Shown here one piece after another: positions 22,803-32,618 of a stretch of DNA of 64,000 nucleotides. Each line of letters begins with the position of its first letter. Within the stretch, counting starts at the first letter, position 1. The DNA lies in NCBI GenBank assembly GCA_022497155.1, contig MU385710.1:62001-126000 (forward strand), given 5' to 3'. The stretch is from Whalleya microplaca (taxonomy: Eukaryota > Ascomycota > Sordariomycetes > Xylariales > Xylariaceae). A program made the position numbers and the translations under genes. The notes under the pieces are model-generated. The model worked only from the letters and a program-made list of their open reading frames with translations. It did not search any database and had not been told where the DNA came from.

Positions 22803-23624
22803 GCTAGCGGCTTCTCATTCCTGTCTCTTATTCATATAAGAGGTGATCTTACAAGGGGGACCTTGAACCTTACATATTCATGGATCTATGGATTGTGGAT
22901 TCCATACTCTCAACATATACTAACTCTGTCAGCTGGATCAAACCTCTGAATAACCATCACCGTCGATAGATGATCCTTTCATTCGCTAGGCACGACTTCC
23001 TGTTCATAGCTCGCAATATATTAAGGAGTGCTAGGGTTAAATTAGCCATTCCGTACCATATACATATGTTTCACGCTATCCTTCTTGAGTAAACTTCTTT
23101 ATACTACTTGTGTGACATATGATAGTGGCTAGATCTCTATGAGTATATCTAGGCGATAACGAACATCAAAACGAGGGACGAGTTAAATAATTGCAGTATG
23201 CACATAAAAGGGGCCTGGGGAAAGGGACTCTCTATCTGAGATCCATATTCCATCTTATTGCAGGTGTCATAAGTTATTTGACTGCAGCTGCTGCAACCAA
23301 CTTGAGTATGACACAAACTCTAAACCCATTTAGTTTATCTTATATGATACTAAGTTCAACGACTATAGTATGTAGGATGCATCACCTTAAACACAACCGC
23401 AACCATAGGGCATTGTGAACACACTTTCTACCGACCTCCAACTTTAATGACTAACCAAAATATACCCAATTGTCAACCAGTTGTATCCTGAAAGATGAGC
23501 GAGATGATTAATACTGTACTTCTGTATCTAATGCCAATTCCTTGCGAGGGGACGAGGTAGGTCAGCTTACTTAGTTCTCCGTTGTTGCTTGACAACTGCG
23601 TTGGGTAGCATTGCGCCTCGCTAT
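22803..23624. other. Gene-poor AT-rich region
   Basis: No supported gene. Scattered short frames without ATG context or motifs. Confidence 0.45.
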
Positions 23625-23960
23625 CTAAGCATAAGCATCATTGCGCGGACAATTATAATTCGTTGTACTATGGCGATGGAATCTAGAAGCACAGCATGCA
23701 GGGGCAACATCCCTGGTTGCGCGTGCCATGATAAAAGCTGCAGCAAGGGTTGTGATAGCTTGTATAATTGCTGCTGCAATAGATGATAGCAGGCCCTCAT
23801 AGAGCGACTTCTCCATCGGTGCTTCTTTCTGGCTCTGCTTTAGGTACGGGCGGCATAGATAGCCTTGGAAATAATTATAATATGCGATGTTGAAATTGGG
23901 ATATTTGCTGTCGACGAACGAATGCCAACTAATGGATATTGTCGCCTGTCTTGTAGCCAT
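23625..23960 (-). CDS. Doubtful small membrane protein
   Basis: A 111-codon frame with an ATG at 23960. The first half is hydrophilic and Tyr-rich. It is followed by a hydrophobic helix (LLSSIAAAIIQAITTLAAAF) and a Cys-containing end. Composition is plausible for a protein, but there is no family match, no intron and no neighbour that supports it. It may be a relic or chance frame. Confidence 0.25.
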   Translation of the reverse strand: MATRQATISISWHSFVDSKYPNFNIAYYNYFQGYLCRPYLKQSQKEAPMEKSLYEGLLSSIAAAIIQAITTLAAAFIMARATRDVAPACCASRFHRHSTTNYNCPRNDAYA

Positions 23961-24797
23961 AGACTATTATACTCAACCAAGTTCGCACATATGATACTAG
24001 ATAAAATACCATACGACCCCGTATAGATGGTTGTTGCATGTTGAATAACGTCATTTGTTCCCGCAAGTTTGTTTGTGCAATGTGTTGAGGATTAGTAGTA
24101 TGGAATGGAACAATGCAGAATACAGAATACAGAATCAATATTCTAAAATCTACAAAGTCAGAGCTTGGGAAGACATGCCAAGGTGCGCGCTAAGGTGTAG
24201 AATGCTGCATGTACAGATGAAGTACCCGCGCGTGCATTGCATGTGTTACATTGAATTGCTACGTACCTATTGCAGGCGTCTTTCTTCCCATGATAGGCAT
24301 AGGTAAGGTATAATAATTTCAGTTTTGACATTTTACAGTTTTATAAGTAACGGATTCATATATATTACTTTTTATTTTCTTAAACCCTTCACTTTGGTCT
24401 ATAAGGTACTCGTGTTATTTTGGTAAGCTCCCACCGATCATTACTAAGCACCAAAGAGTACCCATTCGACAATCGAGAGCCTTATATATAGTAGATACCA
24501 GTGCTAGACCCTCTGTCGGACCATGCACAAGTGCTATTGTGTGAAACAAAGGGCACCCAAGTAGCAAGAACAAGGAGAAGTCAACAACCTCTTTGTTTCT
24601 AATATCAAGTAGACTCTGGAGGATTCTCGATACTTGGACCGATTAGTAGGTCTATAAATATATCTAGGCCTCTGATCACTGGTGCTTCCTATATATTACT
24701 TGGTCTGAAATCATTATACCGCAATACTCATCAACTCTAAAGCCCACTTAGCTAGCTTTCCTTCTAAGCTGTTGAATTTCAAAAGCAGATCAACGAA
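23961..24797. other. AT-rich intergenic region
   Basis: About 840 bases with several TATA-like stretches (near 24483, 24656 and 24692) that could serve the small plus-strand frame downstream. A short tandem GAATACA repeat lies around 24117-24133. Nothing else was seen. Confidence 0.4.
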
Positions 24798-25220
24798 ATG
24801 ACACCCGCACCAACACCCGCCAATGCCTTCACGGTCTCACTGAAAGCTGAATCAGGTTGCGAAGTAACCGCATCAGCCACTAAAAGCGAGCGTAACAACT
24901 GGGACTTCACAGCCAACAGTGTACATATGACCTCATCCACTTGTAGATGCCCTCGAGCCCACGAGAAGAGCCAGATGCTTAAAAACGAAGAGAAGCTATG
25001 GAGACATTCCTTTGCTCTATGGCAGACGGGCAAGTCTGATATTCCAGGCATGCTGGATATATTTGCTAGACAGACATTGGGAATGTTCATAGAAAAGGGG
25101 CTAGCACTTGAGCGGGACGATGAGAAGAAAACGTGGGGTGACTCGGCGAAGAAAGAGGGAGTTTCTCATGACAACTCGTCCAGTTTTGTAGGTGTCGCTA
25201 AGAGTGATTATATAGACTAA
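24798..25220 (+). CDS. Hypothetical protein, 140 residues
   Basis: One uninterrupted frame with an ATG at 24798 (context CGAAATGAC) and TATA-like sequences upstream. The product is hydrophilic and charged, with a Pro/Ala/Thr-rich N-terminus and a likely helical centre (EKLWRHSFALWQTG, MLDIFARQTLGMFIEKG). No signal peptide, membrane helix or known motif was found. The opposite strand is also open over part of it, so the call is weak. Confidence 0.35.
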   Translation: MTPAPTPANAFTVSLKAESGCEVTASATKSERNNWDFTANSVHMTSSTCRCPRAHEKSQMLKNEEKLWRHSFALWQTGKSDIPGMLDIFARQTLGMFIEKGLALERDDEKKTWGDSAKKEGVSHDNSSSFVGVAKSDYID

Positions 25221-26698
25221 GGGGTGATCTAAAGTGTCGTGTGTCATGCTCTAGGTTCATCTTTGGGAGTAGTACTCATCCCTACATAAGACACTTTCCC
25301 TTCACGTGGTGTGGAAAACAATACAAATTGTGATAACTATTCAAGTTTAGAAACTTAGTATCATTTGAAATTTGATGGTGAGACTGACTCTCCTTGCGAC
25401 AACCCAATATTGAACGAATACTGGTACCCAGATATCATTAAGTACTACACAGGACGCTAAGAGCTTATCTCCAATTCAATGTAATGGGCATGGCAATAAC
25501 CCTGTCGAAGCCCAGGAGATAAATCTCAATGTGTACAGAACTTCAAAGGTGCTATTGAAACAAAGTCAAGGTGCTAGCGCCCATGCTATCCTAAGAACCG
25601 CGCTTGTTGGAACTACAGGAACTGCCACGTGGTAGAATATAGCTCTAATGTGTAGTCAACACACCTGATAGATAATAGGTAGCTTGGGGCTCTTATTATA
25701 GGCATCCCCTGAGGGAATATAGACTGGCATTTTAGTCCAACGACGTCAATTTCTAACTTAGTCCAACAAGCCTATGGTATCTGTCAATAATATTCTTTAT
25801 ACACTATAATTTAGATAGCTATCGATAATTCTAGGTTGAAACGTCGTAACAGAGTTTTTATCGCCTTGCATTGGGTCGCTATATGATTCTCGTCTCTAAT
25901 ATCCGAATATCCGTGGTCTATATATTAGCTCTGATGCCTGCTTCATTCCGTTGGTAACTTCGCCCTTTATTGTAACAGGGAGGACGGTCCACTTCCGTGG
26001 CCAGGGATCTGCAAAGCAGAGTGGCGGCACAGCACTTGATGGGCAGATCTGAAGAAAACCGTACCTTAAAACGGGTTGAACGATGCTCGACAGTCACCAA
26101 GAATATGTTCGGCATATCCTTGTCGTGCGTTACGTGTGCCTCAAGTATGGGTGAAACACCTTTCGGTCTTCCGTTCTAACTGTCTTGAGAAGGCAAGATC
26201 AAAGAATCCTTGGTTTCTCTCGAGGTCATTGTGGCTAAGGCCGAAACTTTCCCGTGCCTTACCTCCGCTTTTTCTGTAAAAAGGTTCCCCGGGGACAGAA
26301 GGCCCTTGCAGGATGCGGAACGTAACACAAGTAAGAGATTGATGCGGTCACTTAAGAGTTAAATGGTCGATTGGATCTTCTTTCAATGGAGTTATTTTGG
26401 TATCGGACTGGATAATTGGTACCTGGGGCTAGCTTGATTGCGATTTGTTCATCTAAGACAAGGGTCTGCGCCTTAGGGTCAACTCCGCCTCCTTACTTCC
26501 CCTCGCAGCTTAACGATAACTCGCTTTCTTCTCATTCCACCACAGTCTGACGAGCGCACCAGGACACGAACATACGCCGTACGCATCATCGAGTTTCTCT
26601 GAAGTCCTCTTAACGCCCCAACAGTCGCTTGAAGCTTCGTTCGCCTTCAATTGCTCTAGTATCAACGGAACTAAGCATATTTGATAACATCGTTCAAC
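25221..26698. other. Gene-poor region before the O-methyltransferase
   Basis: About 1.5 kb. Overlapping 60-67-codon frames at 25918-26279 on both strands show no motif. No gene is supported. Confidence 0.45.
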
Positions 26699-28308
26699 AT
26701 GTCATCCACAACTTCCCAGCCAGAGGCTATCCTCTCACAGTTGCAGCTTATTGGCTCTGAATATGCAGAGAAGAAGCCTGGATCACGCGAGCAGCTCCTC
26801 AATCTCAGCCACGCTTTGATCTCAAGCCTCGAATTGCCTAGCGAGGCCATCCAGCGAATGGGATGGGCTGAGGTACGTTGCAATGATCTTACTACATCAG
26901 GCAGCTTGTTTCATTAAGACTTCTCCTCATGTGGTCTTCTCAAAATCTCCGGGGGGTAAGGGACATACCTGCTGATAGTTGCAGCCCGCTCGCTCTGCTC
27001 ATTGTCGCATCGCCGTTGAACTGAACCTCTTCGAGCTCCTCAAGGAGGGTGGCACTCAAGGTATGAGTGCAAAAGACCTGGCAACGAAGACTGGCGCCAA
27101 TGAGGTGCTGATTTGTTAGTAATCGCTTCGACCCAAGAGCTGCCTAATTGCTAATAACTTGAAGCACGAACAATGAAGCATCTTGCCGCCATGAACATTG
27201 TTGGTGAGAATGGACCCGACACCTACGTAGGAACACGCTTGAGCAATGCCTTTACTGAGCCCAAGTATCGGGACGGTATTATATATACAAATGAAGCATC
27301 TCCACCTAAAAAGGACGTTCACAGGTCTGTTTGACTTATTGCATTTTCGCAGATATGATGTCGCAGGCACATCATTTCGGGGCTTGCCCGATTACCTGAA
27401 AAGCATCAAGTATACGCTTCCTACTGAGTTAACCGATGGCCCGTTCCAAGCCGCACACAAGACAACGTTGCCTTTCTTTGCTTGGCTCGATCAGAATCCT
27501 CCTTACCTTCAAGTATTCAACAGCTATATGTCAGCGTACCGTGCTGGGAAGCCATCATGGGTCGATCCAGGTTTCTATCCTGTCACCGATCGTCTGGCTC
27601 TAGGGTTCGATGCTAGTGTTAGTGACGTACTCCTCGTGGATGTTGGTGGTGGTATCGGGCATGACCTCAAAGAGCTTAGGTCAAAGCATCCTTCTCTTCC
27701 CGGCAAGCTTATATTGCAAGACCGGCCTGAAGTGATTTCGACTGTGACTAATGCCGAGGATATATTCCAGCCCATATCTCATGACTTCTTCACGCCACAG
27801 CCTGTCAAAAATGCCCGCGCCTACTACCTTCATTCTGTACTACAGTAAGTAGATGCTATGTTTCATTTGTTGCTCCTTTCAGTCCCTTCCACCGTGTGTA
27901 TGTACGGTTATACACATAGTGAAAAGAAAATACAAAAAAAGGGGGAAGAGGGGGGTTGGGGGGGTTGGGGGGGTTGAACAAAACAACAGATGATTCATAT
28001 CAGGCGGTGACTGACTCTTGTTTTATAGTGACTGGGGCGACGACGATTGTGTCAAAATCCTTGAGCAGTTGAAGTCAGCCTTGAGGCCCGGGTATTCCAA
28101 AGTTCTCATCAATGAAATCGTTGTCCCTGGCCAAAATCCAACTTGGCCAACCACGTCAATGGACCAATTGATGTTCGTTTTGGGGGCAATGCAGGAGCGT
28201 ACAGAAGCACATTGGGAAAAGATCGTCAAGCGGGCAGGATTCAAGGTCGTACAGATATATACGTATGAGATGGGCTCCGAGAGCCTCATTGAGATAGACA
28301 TGGTTTAA
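26699..28308 (+). CDS. SAM-dependent O-methyltransferase (COMT-like)
   Basis: Five exons fit: 26699-26872, 26985-27114, 27165-27275, 27325-27844 and 28029-28308, giving 404 residues. The N-terminal part is the dimerisation/winged-helix region (AVELNLFELLKEGG, MSAKDLATKTGANEVLI). The SAM-binding motif LLVDVGGGIGHDL is followed by LILQDRPEVI, AYYLHSVLHDWGDDDCVKIL (its His is the usual catalytic base) and KVLINEIVVPGQ. This is the layout of fungal secondary-metabolite O-methyltransferases that act on phenolic hydroxyls. No polyketide synthase, NRPS or oxidase lies next to it, so the substrate is unknown and it may work alone. Intron 4 contains a strong G-quadruplex motif. The exact borders of intron 3 are the least certain part. 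Confidence 0.85.
27941..27973 (+). other. G-quadruplex motif in O-methyltransferase intron 4
   Basis: Four runs of five to seven guanines (27941-27945, 27950-27955, 27958-27964, 27967-27973) are separated by loops of two to four bases. They lie on the coding strand within the 184-bp intron 27845-28028, preceded by an A-run. The motif is seen directly; folding and any effect on splicing are inferred. Confidence 0.7.
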
Positions 28309-28509
28309 GAGTATTGTCGAGTACGTACCGTGAACGGATTACGGGCAGGTCGAAGCTTGATAGGCTGATGAAAGTCAACTGGGCGCTATGGTAGATTCCA
28401 TATGGGCCATACAATGAATGAATATGCGGGTATCCGTCATACTTGGTCGGAAAATCGCACCACGTCGTCCTAGGATACGGGATGTTATATCCTGATGCAC
28501 CCGAATGTA

Positions 28510-28702
28510 CTTGCTATGGCTATTTCGCCTCCTTACGCCCAGAGGGCGTTGCGCTTCAACTAGTGAAAGACCCTAGTAATATAAAAATCCTAATGTATAT
28601 TAGTGGAGTATAATAGTAACTTAGCTTTCAGTGCCTAATGACCTGATATACAAGTGAAAAGTATTTCCTCTGGGCGTGAGGAGGCGAAATAGCCATAGCA
28701 AG
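28510..28702. mobile_element. MITE-like element, 193 bp, TA target duplication
   Basis: Inverted arms of 36 bp with one mismatch: the left arm begins CTTGCTATGGCTATTTCGCC at 28510 and the right arm ends with its complement at 28702. The element is flanked by TA on each side (28508-28509 and 28703-28704). The interior is about 120 bp, AT-rich and non-coding. Size, long inverted repeats and the TA duplication fit a non-autonomous Tc1/mariner-type (pogo/Fot1-like) MITE. No transposase gene is in the window. Confidence 0.8.
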
Positions 28703-30074
28703 TAAACTGTACCTACTTTACCTAAACTAATATATCCCTAACCGCTAGTGCACATGTGTAACTATCAAAACATTGTGCCTACAGCGGCGCGGCACACCGA
28801 CTTGTGGCAGTGCAGCTACCTAACTTCGCCGGCTTCGGACTACCTAGTAGGCTAGTGTGGGCTCGCTAAATGACTACTTAGGCACACACAGCCCACTAAA
28901 TCAATCTTGTCCGTTAGCATTAGCACAAGAGCTCTCCATCCGAATTTCATCATCTGTTCACCCTCGCTTTTCAGAAAAGAATGAGTTGTTACTGATTAGA
29001 ACCTAATATAACCTAGTTGTTTCCATCGAGTCTGACGCTACCTACTTAAGTAGGTAGTATAAAGTATGTATACATAGCATTGGCCCCACCTAGATTTGCC
29101 CCGCCTGATAAGGTTTATCTGATTAACAGCTGTAAAGCAGCACCTTGAGCCACAGCTCCTGGCCTAATAACTGGTACGTTTAACACGACAAACTTTCAAT
29201 GTAGTTTGATGTAACTATGCTAGGCCCAGTGCTTTGTGGCTAGGGCGAATATGAGTGAGAATAGATGGCCAATGCGTTGCCCAGCTAACCGGTCGGAACA
29301 ATTTGACGCGTAAATAAAGTTATCAGACTCCTTGAATACATGGACTCAACATGTTACATGTTGTCTATGCCACTGCTACAAATTGTTGTCTCTTCTGTAT
29401 ACAATCCCATTCTTTCTGACACCATGAACTTATTTTCTTTACTTGAATCCAAGTCTTGATATGATTTAGGCAAAGCCTTACTAGCGTTAGCTATTACGCC
29501 TCCTCACGCCTGTAGGGCAATATGCTTTATTAATTAGGAAAAGTCACTAATAACCAACGCTAGTAGTAGCAGACCCATGTGATGGTGTGGTTTGGAAAGG
29601 CTTCATAAAGAAATCTACGGCAAAAGCGTCCTCGTGTCAAATATCAATTCAAATACTAAATATCATAAAAAAATATGTTAGAGACGTGACAGCTTCAATC
29701 TTCCTACAGATATCTAGACTCTTTGTCCCGGGATAAGACTATCAGCCTTAACTAACCCCACCTCTGCACCGTCCTTGACTGCTAGACCTCGTTCATACAA
29801 CCATCAATTTCTAATGGGTCTAGTCTAGCGACTATCATTGCTCTGCGTAGATTCTGAAAAAAATTTAATTTAAATTTTTTTTTTTTTTTTAAAATTTCTT
29901 TGAGCTGGCTGTATTCGTTAGTGATGTGTACTTAAAGGACGAAGGCACTATTGGATTGAAACCATAACACTTGCTGCGAGACAGCAAACGCCTGAAGTAC
30001 ATCAAACGAAGAAGGTTCATTGGAAATCTATGAAAAAGATGAAGAAAGACGCGCATTATGTACCCGAGGTTGCA
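28703..30074. other. AT-rich region around the second MITE
   Basis: No gene was seen. It includes a long A/T homopolymer stretch at about 29856-29895. Confidence 0.45.
29481..29563. mobile_element. MITE-like element, 83 bp, related to the 28.5-kb copy
   Basis: Bounded by the inverted 8-mers CTAGCGTT and AACGCTAG and flanked by TA (29479-29480 and 29564-29565). The segment GCTATTACGCCTCCTCACGC inside is almost the same as the arm of the 193-bp element. It therefore looks like a shortened or diverged member of the same family. Confidence 0.6.
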
Positions 30075-30377
30075 TTATTGCATTAGACGCTCGAAGGCTG
30101 CCAGACTCATATTGCCAATTACGGACTTCTTGGAATCGTGAACAACGCATTCCTTGCAAGTAATATTACTATCGGGAACATCGATGATTCCAACGACGCA
30201 TTGAGTGCTTAGGGTGACCTTGTTCTTGTTAAGGTCAGTACCTTCGGTAAGATAGGTTGGCTAGTATTGGCACTGTCCATGTCGAATGGATTTTTTCTCG
30301 TTGTCCGGGTTGGGTACAAGAATCATACGCATTCCTTCATTTAAAGTAACCGTTAGCTTTTGATAAGAACAGTGGTC
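30075..30377 (-). pseudogene. Coding-like frame broken by one TAG stop
   Basis: On the minus strand one frame stays open for about 100 codons, apart from a single TAG at 30261-30263. The text on both sides reads like one protein (TLNEGMRMILVPNPDNEKKS before the stop, NKNKVTLSTQCVVGIIDVPD and SVIGNMSLAAFERL after it). A TG-to-TA change, the kind made by fungal repeat-induced point mutation (RIP), would turn a Trp codon into this stop. There is no ATG at its left edge. It could be a relic, or later exons of the HeLo gene upstream. Family unknown. Confidence 0.35.
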
Positions 30378-30578
30378 TTAGGGGGATTGACTTGGCACAC
30401 TGACTGTCAAGATGTTCGAGCTGGTTATAGAATTGTCTGTCCATTACGTCGTTCTCGGGCTGATTGCTGGGCAGAGAGGGTAAGACAGGAGGCGACGGCA
30501 TCACTGCTTGGCAAGAAAGGTAAGTATCAGGTAATGTGGGATAATACACACAGTGAACCGCGTAGTCGTGTCGACAAG

Positions 30579-31220
30579 TCAAGCCAAATGACAACTCAAC
30601 ATTGACAACACTGAGTGCGGGGTCGCAATCGAAAGGGTCAACCTACCTTGGGAATCGGATATTAAGCAAGAACGACCCTTGCTGACTTTCTCGAGATTAG
30701 CAATGAGGAATTCTAGCTCGTCGATAGATGCGTTAAGTTTGCGTTTGTCTTGCAGGGCCCAAGTCGTTCTGCGTAGGAGAAGTTTTATCCCACTGGGGAC
30801 TCGGTGGTTTAAATGTAGTTGCGACTTGCATGATGCGTTTGGAAGTGGGAGTGATATTTGACTGTCAAATGACATGGCATTGGATTGGATGGCCGGATCC
30901 CCCCGCATCCGATGTTTACCAGCGCACCTCGACACTGTTCCTAGGACAGTCTTGATTCCGATAAGACTATCTTGTATAATTTTACCATCCTCCGGACATC
31001 GGGAGTCAAGCAGCTCGTCGGCTCTGTCCGGGTTGGTGATGTTCATGTCATCTCCCCATTGTCGCAGCCGCGTTTTGAGAAGCCTGACCTTGGTGACAGC
31101 GATAGGAGCGTCGGATAAATAGGCCTTCCCGTCATCGAAGTAGTTGATAAAGTCCAGACACGTAGTGAATAGACTTACGAGAGCGACACCGCTCAATGCA
31201 AGCCCAAGTACCTCGGCCAT
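30579..31220 (-). CDS. HeLo domain protein (HET-s N-terminal type), probably partial
   Basis: The 213-codon frame starts MAEVLGLALSGVALVSLFTT, followed by CLDFINYFDDGKAY and VRLLKTRLRQWG. This is the typical start of the HeLo (prion-inhibition) domain, a helical membrane-targeting, pore-forming domain that executes cell death in HET-s and related proteins. The domain runs to about residue 190 (ELEFLIANLEKVSKG). The last 20 codons after a GTAGGT site are probably intron read-through, and further exons may lie downstream towards 30075. I see no complete HET-s-type amyloid motif or NACHT domain, so the gene may be truncated. It is divergent from the DUF6590-like gene. Confidence 0.7.
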   Translation of the reverse strand: MAEVLGLALSGVALVSLFTTCLDFINYFDDGKAYLSDAPIAVTKVRLLKTRLRQWGDDMNITNPDRADELLDSRCPEDGKIIQDSLIGIKTVLGTVSRCAGKHRMRGDPAIQSNAMSFDSQISLPLPNASCKSQLHLNHRVPSGIKLLLRRTTWALQDKRKLNASIDELEFLIANLEKVSKGRSCLISDSQGRLTLSIATPHSVLSMLSCHLA

Positions 31221-31531
31221 TGTATTGGGTTATTATCTATAATGGTATTTATAAATTAGCAAAGGTTCTTGGGATACTTTTTGTGCAATTGTCTCAGTCC
31301 TAGAAATTTAACTTAATATGGCATTTTGCCATCAGGCCCTGGCCACACAATGGTAGCTAGGATTTAGGACAAGTATCGAGGCTCTGTAGATAGGCTCAAT
31401 TTTCGCCTAGCCTCAGCCTCAAACATTTTTATAAAAATATCTAACTAGAATTAAATCAGAACCTGTTACTGCAATGTCTATCAATATGGTTTACATACGC
31501 ACCTAGATTGGATTTGACTATCGTATGACCG
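31221..31531. promoter_or_regulatory. Divergent promoter, HeLo / DUF6590-like
   Basis: A 311-bp AT-rich gap between two divergent starts. No specific site was recognised. Confidence 0.4.
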
Positions 31532-32618
31532 ATGGACTCTTCTCATTATCAGTACAATATAGTAGAACTCAACATGCTTCCGAACATGCCTGGAGGTAGT
31601 ATTTATAATCGGAATCAACAGTATGGAGCGTCACGGGCGCATCTAGGCAGTCAAGCACCAGGTAAGATAAAAGATTCGCCCCAGTTATCAATGTTCTTAC
31701 CTGTTATTCGTCTGCCTTGCTGATGCCTGGTTGGCACTAGGTGGACTGACAGGCCAATCTCGAGTGGCAGTTGGTTCCTCATTACCCTACCATACGACAC
31801 AACCATTGCCAATACCACAATCTCGAATGCAGGCTGAGTTCTTGCATAGTGTACATGCAGGGAGCCTTGAGGCAGGAGACGAACATTCTTTTATACCTGA
31901 TTCCTGTCCAGGTCGACCGATCCCACCACGATCCGGGTCGTCGAAAGAAGACGTGATATCGGACGTCGATGCGCATAATGGGTATACCAATGCAGGTCAA
32001 GTGGACACTACATGTAGTACTGAAGTCTCAGGGGGTGGAGAAAGATATGTTGGAAGGTCCCGCAATTCGATCCTGGCAGCCCCAGCAATCAGACCCGATG
32101 CGCCGGACGCCATCCTTGACTTCAACGGTCGTGTTTCTTTACACGGCAATGAGGCACACACTCTTAGGTATTCGCCAGGTCGAGATATCAGCTACTTTCA
32201 CGCCGGAAGGGTCTTCGTAGTGTCCCCTCAGGATAATAATATCGAATATCGGTGGCGGACAATGATAGTATTAGCGGTTACTGATCATCATGCTGTCCTA
32301 TGTCTTTCCCTGTGCAATCACCAGGACGTTTCGGGTAGAGAGGGTTCAAAATTCTTCAATTCTCATGTCAGAGTCTACGCAGCCGATTCATCCGCGCCAG
32401 ATAAATACACACCCATCCAGAGAGGGAGCATCGGGATATGGCTCAGTTCGGGCCTCCACTTCCTGGAGAGTGTGTGGATCAATTGCCAACTGCCATGGGC
32501 AGTTCAGCCATCCACTGTGTCTATTGCTGATATAGGATACTTAGAGACAGGCCAATTGAACAGGCTTAAGAAAGAGTATTGTGAGGTGCAAGCTGCGTTA
32601 CTCAGTACCAGCGATTGA
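31532..32618 (+). CDS. DUF6590-like domain protein
   Basis: Two exons, 31532-31661 and 31741-32618 (79-bp intron, GTAAGA...CACTAG), give 335 residues. The first 180 residues are disordered, rich in Gln, Ser, Pro and Gly. The second half contains ISYFHAGRVFVVSPQDNN, then a WRTMIVLAVTDHHAVLCLSL strand pair and a final VSIADIGYLETGQLNRLKKE helix. This order matches the fungal DUF6590 domain as I know it, a module of unknown function often fused to disordered or kinase regions. I am moderately sure of the family and know no activity. It shares a 311-bp divergent promoter with the HeLo gene. Confidence 0.6.

Noticed and set aside
26699..28308. Secondary-metabolite cluster around the O-methyltransferase
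   Set aside because: No backbone synthase, P450, transporter or regulator gene within 10 kb on either side.
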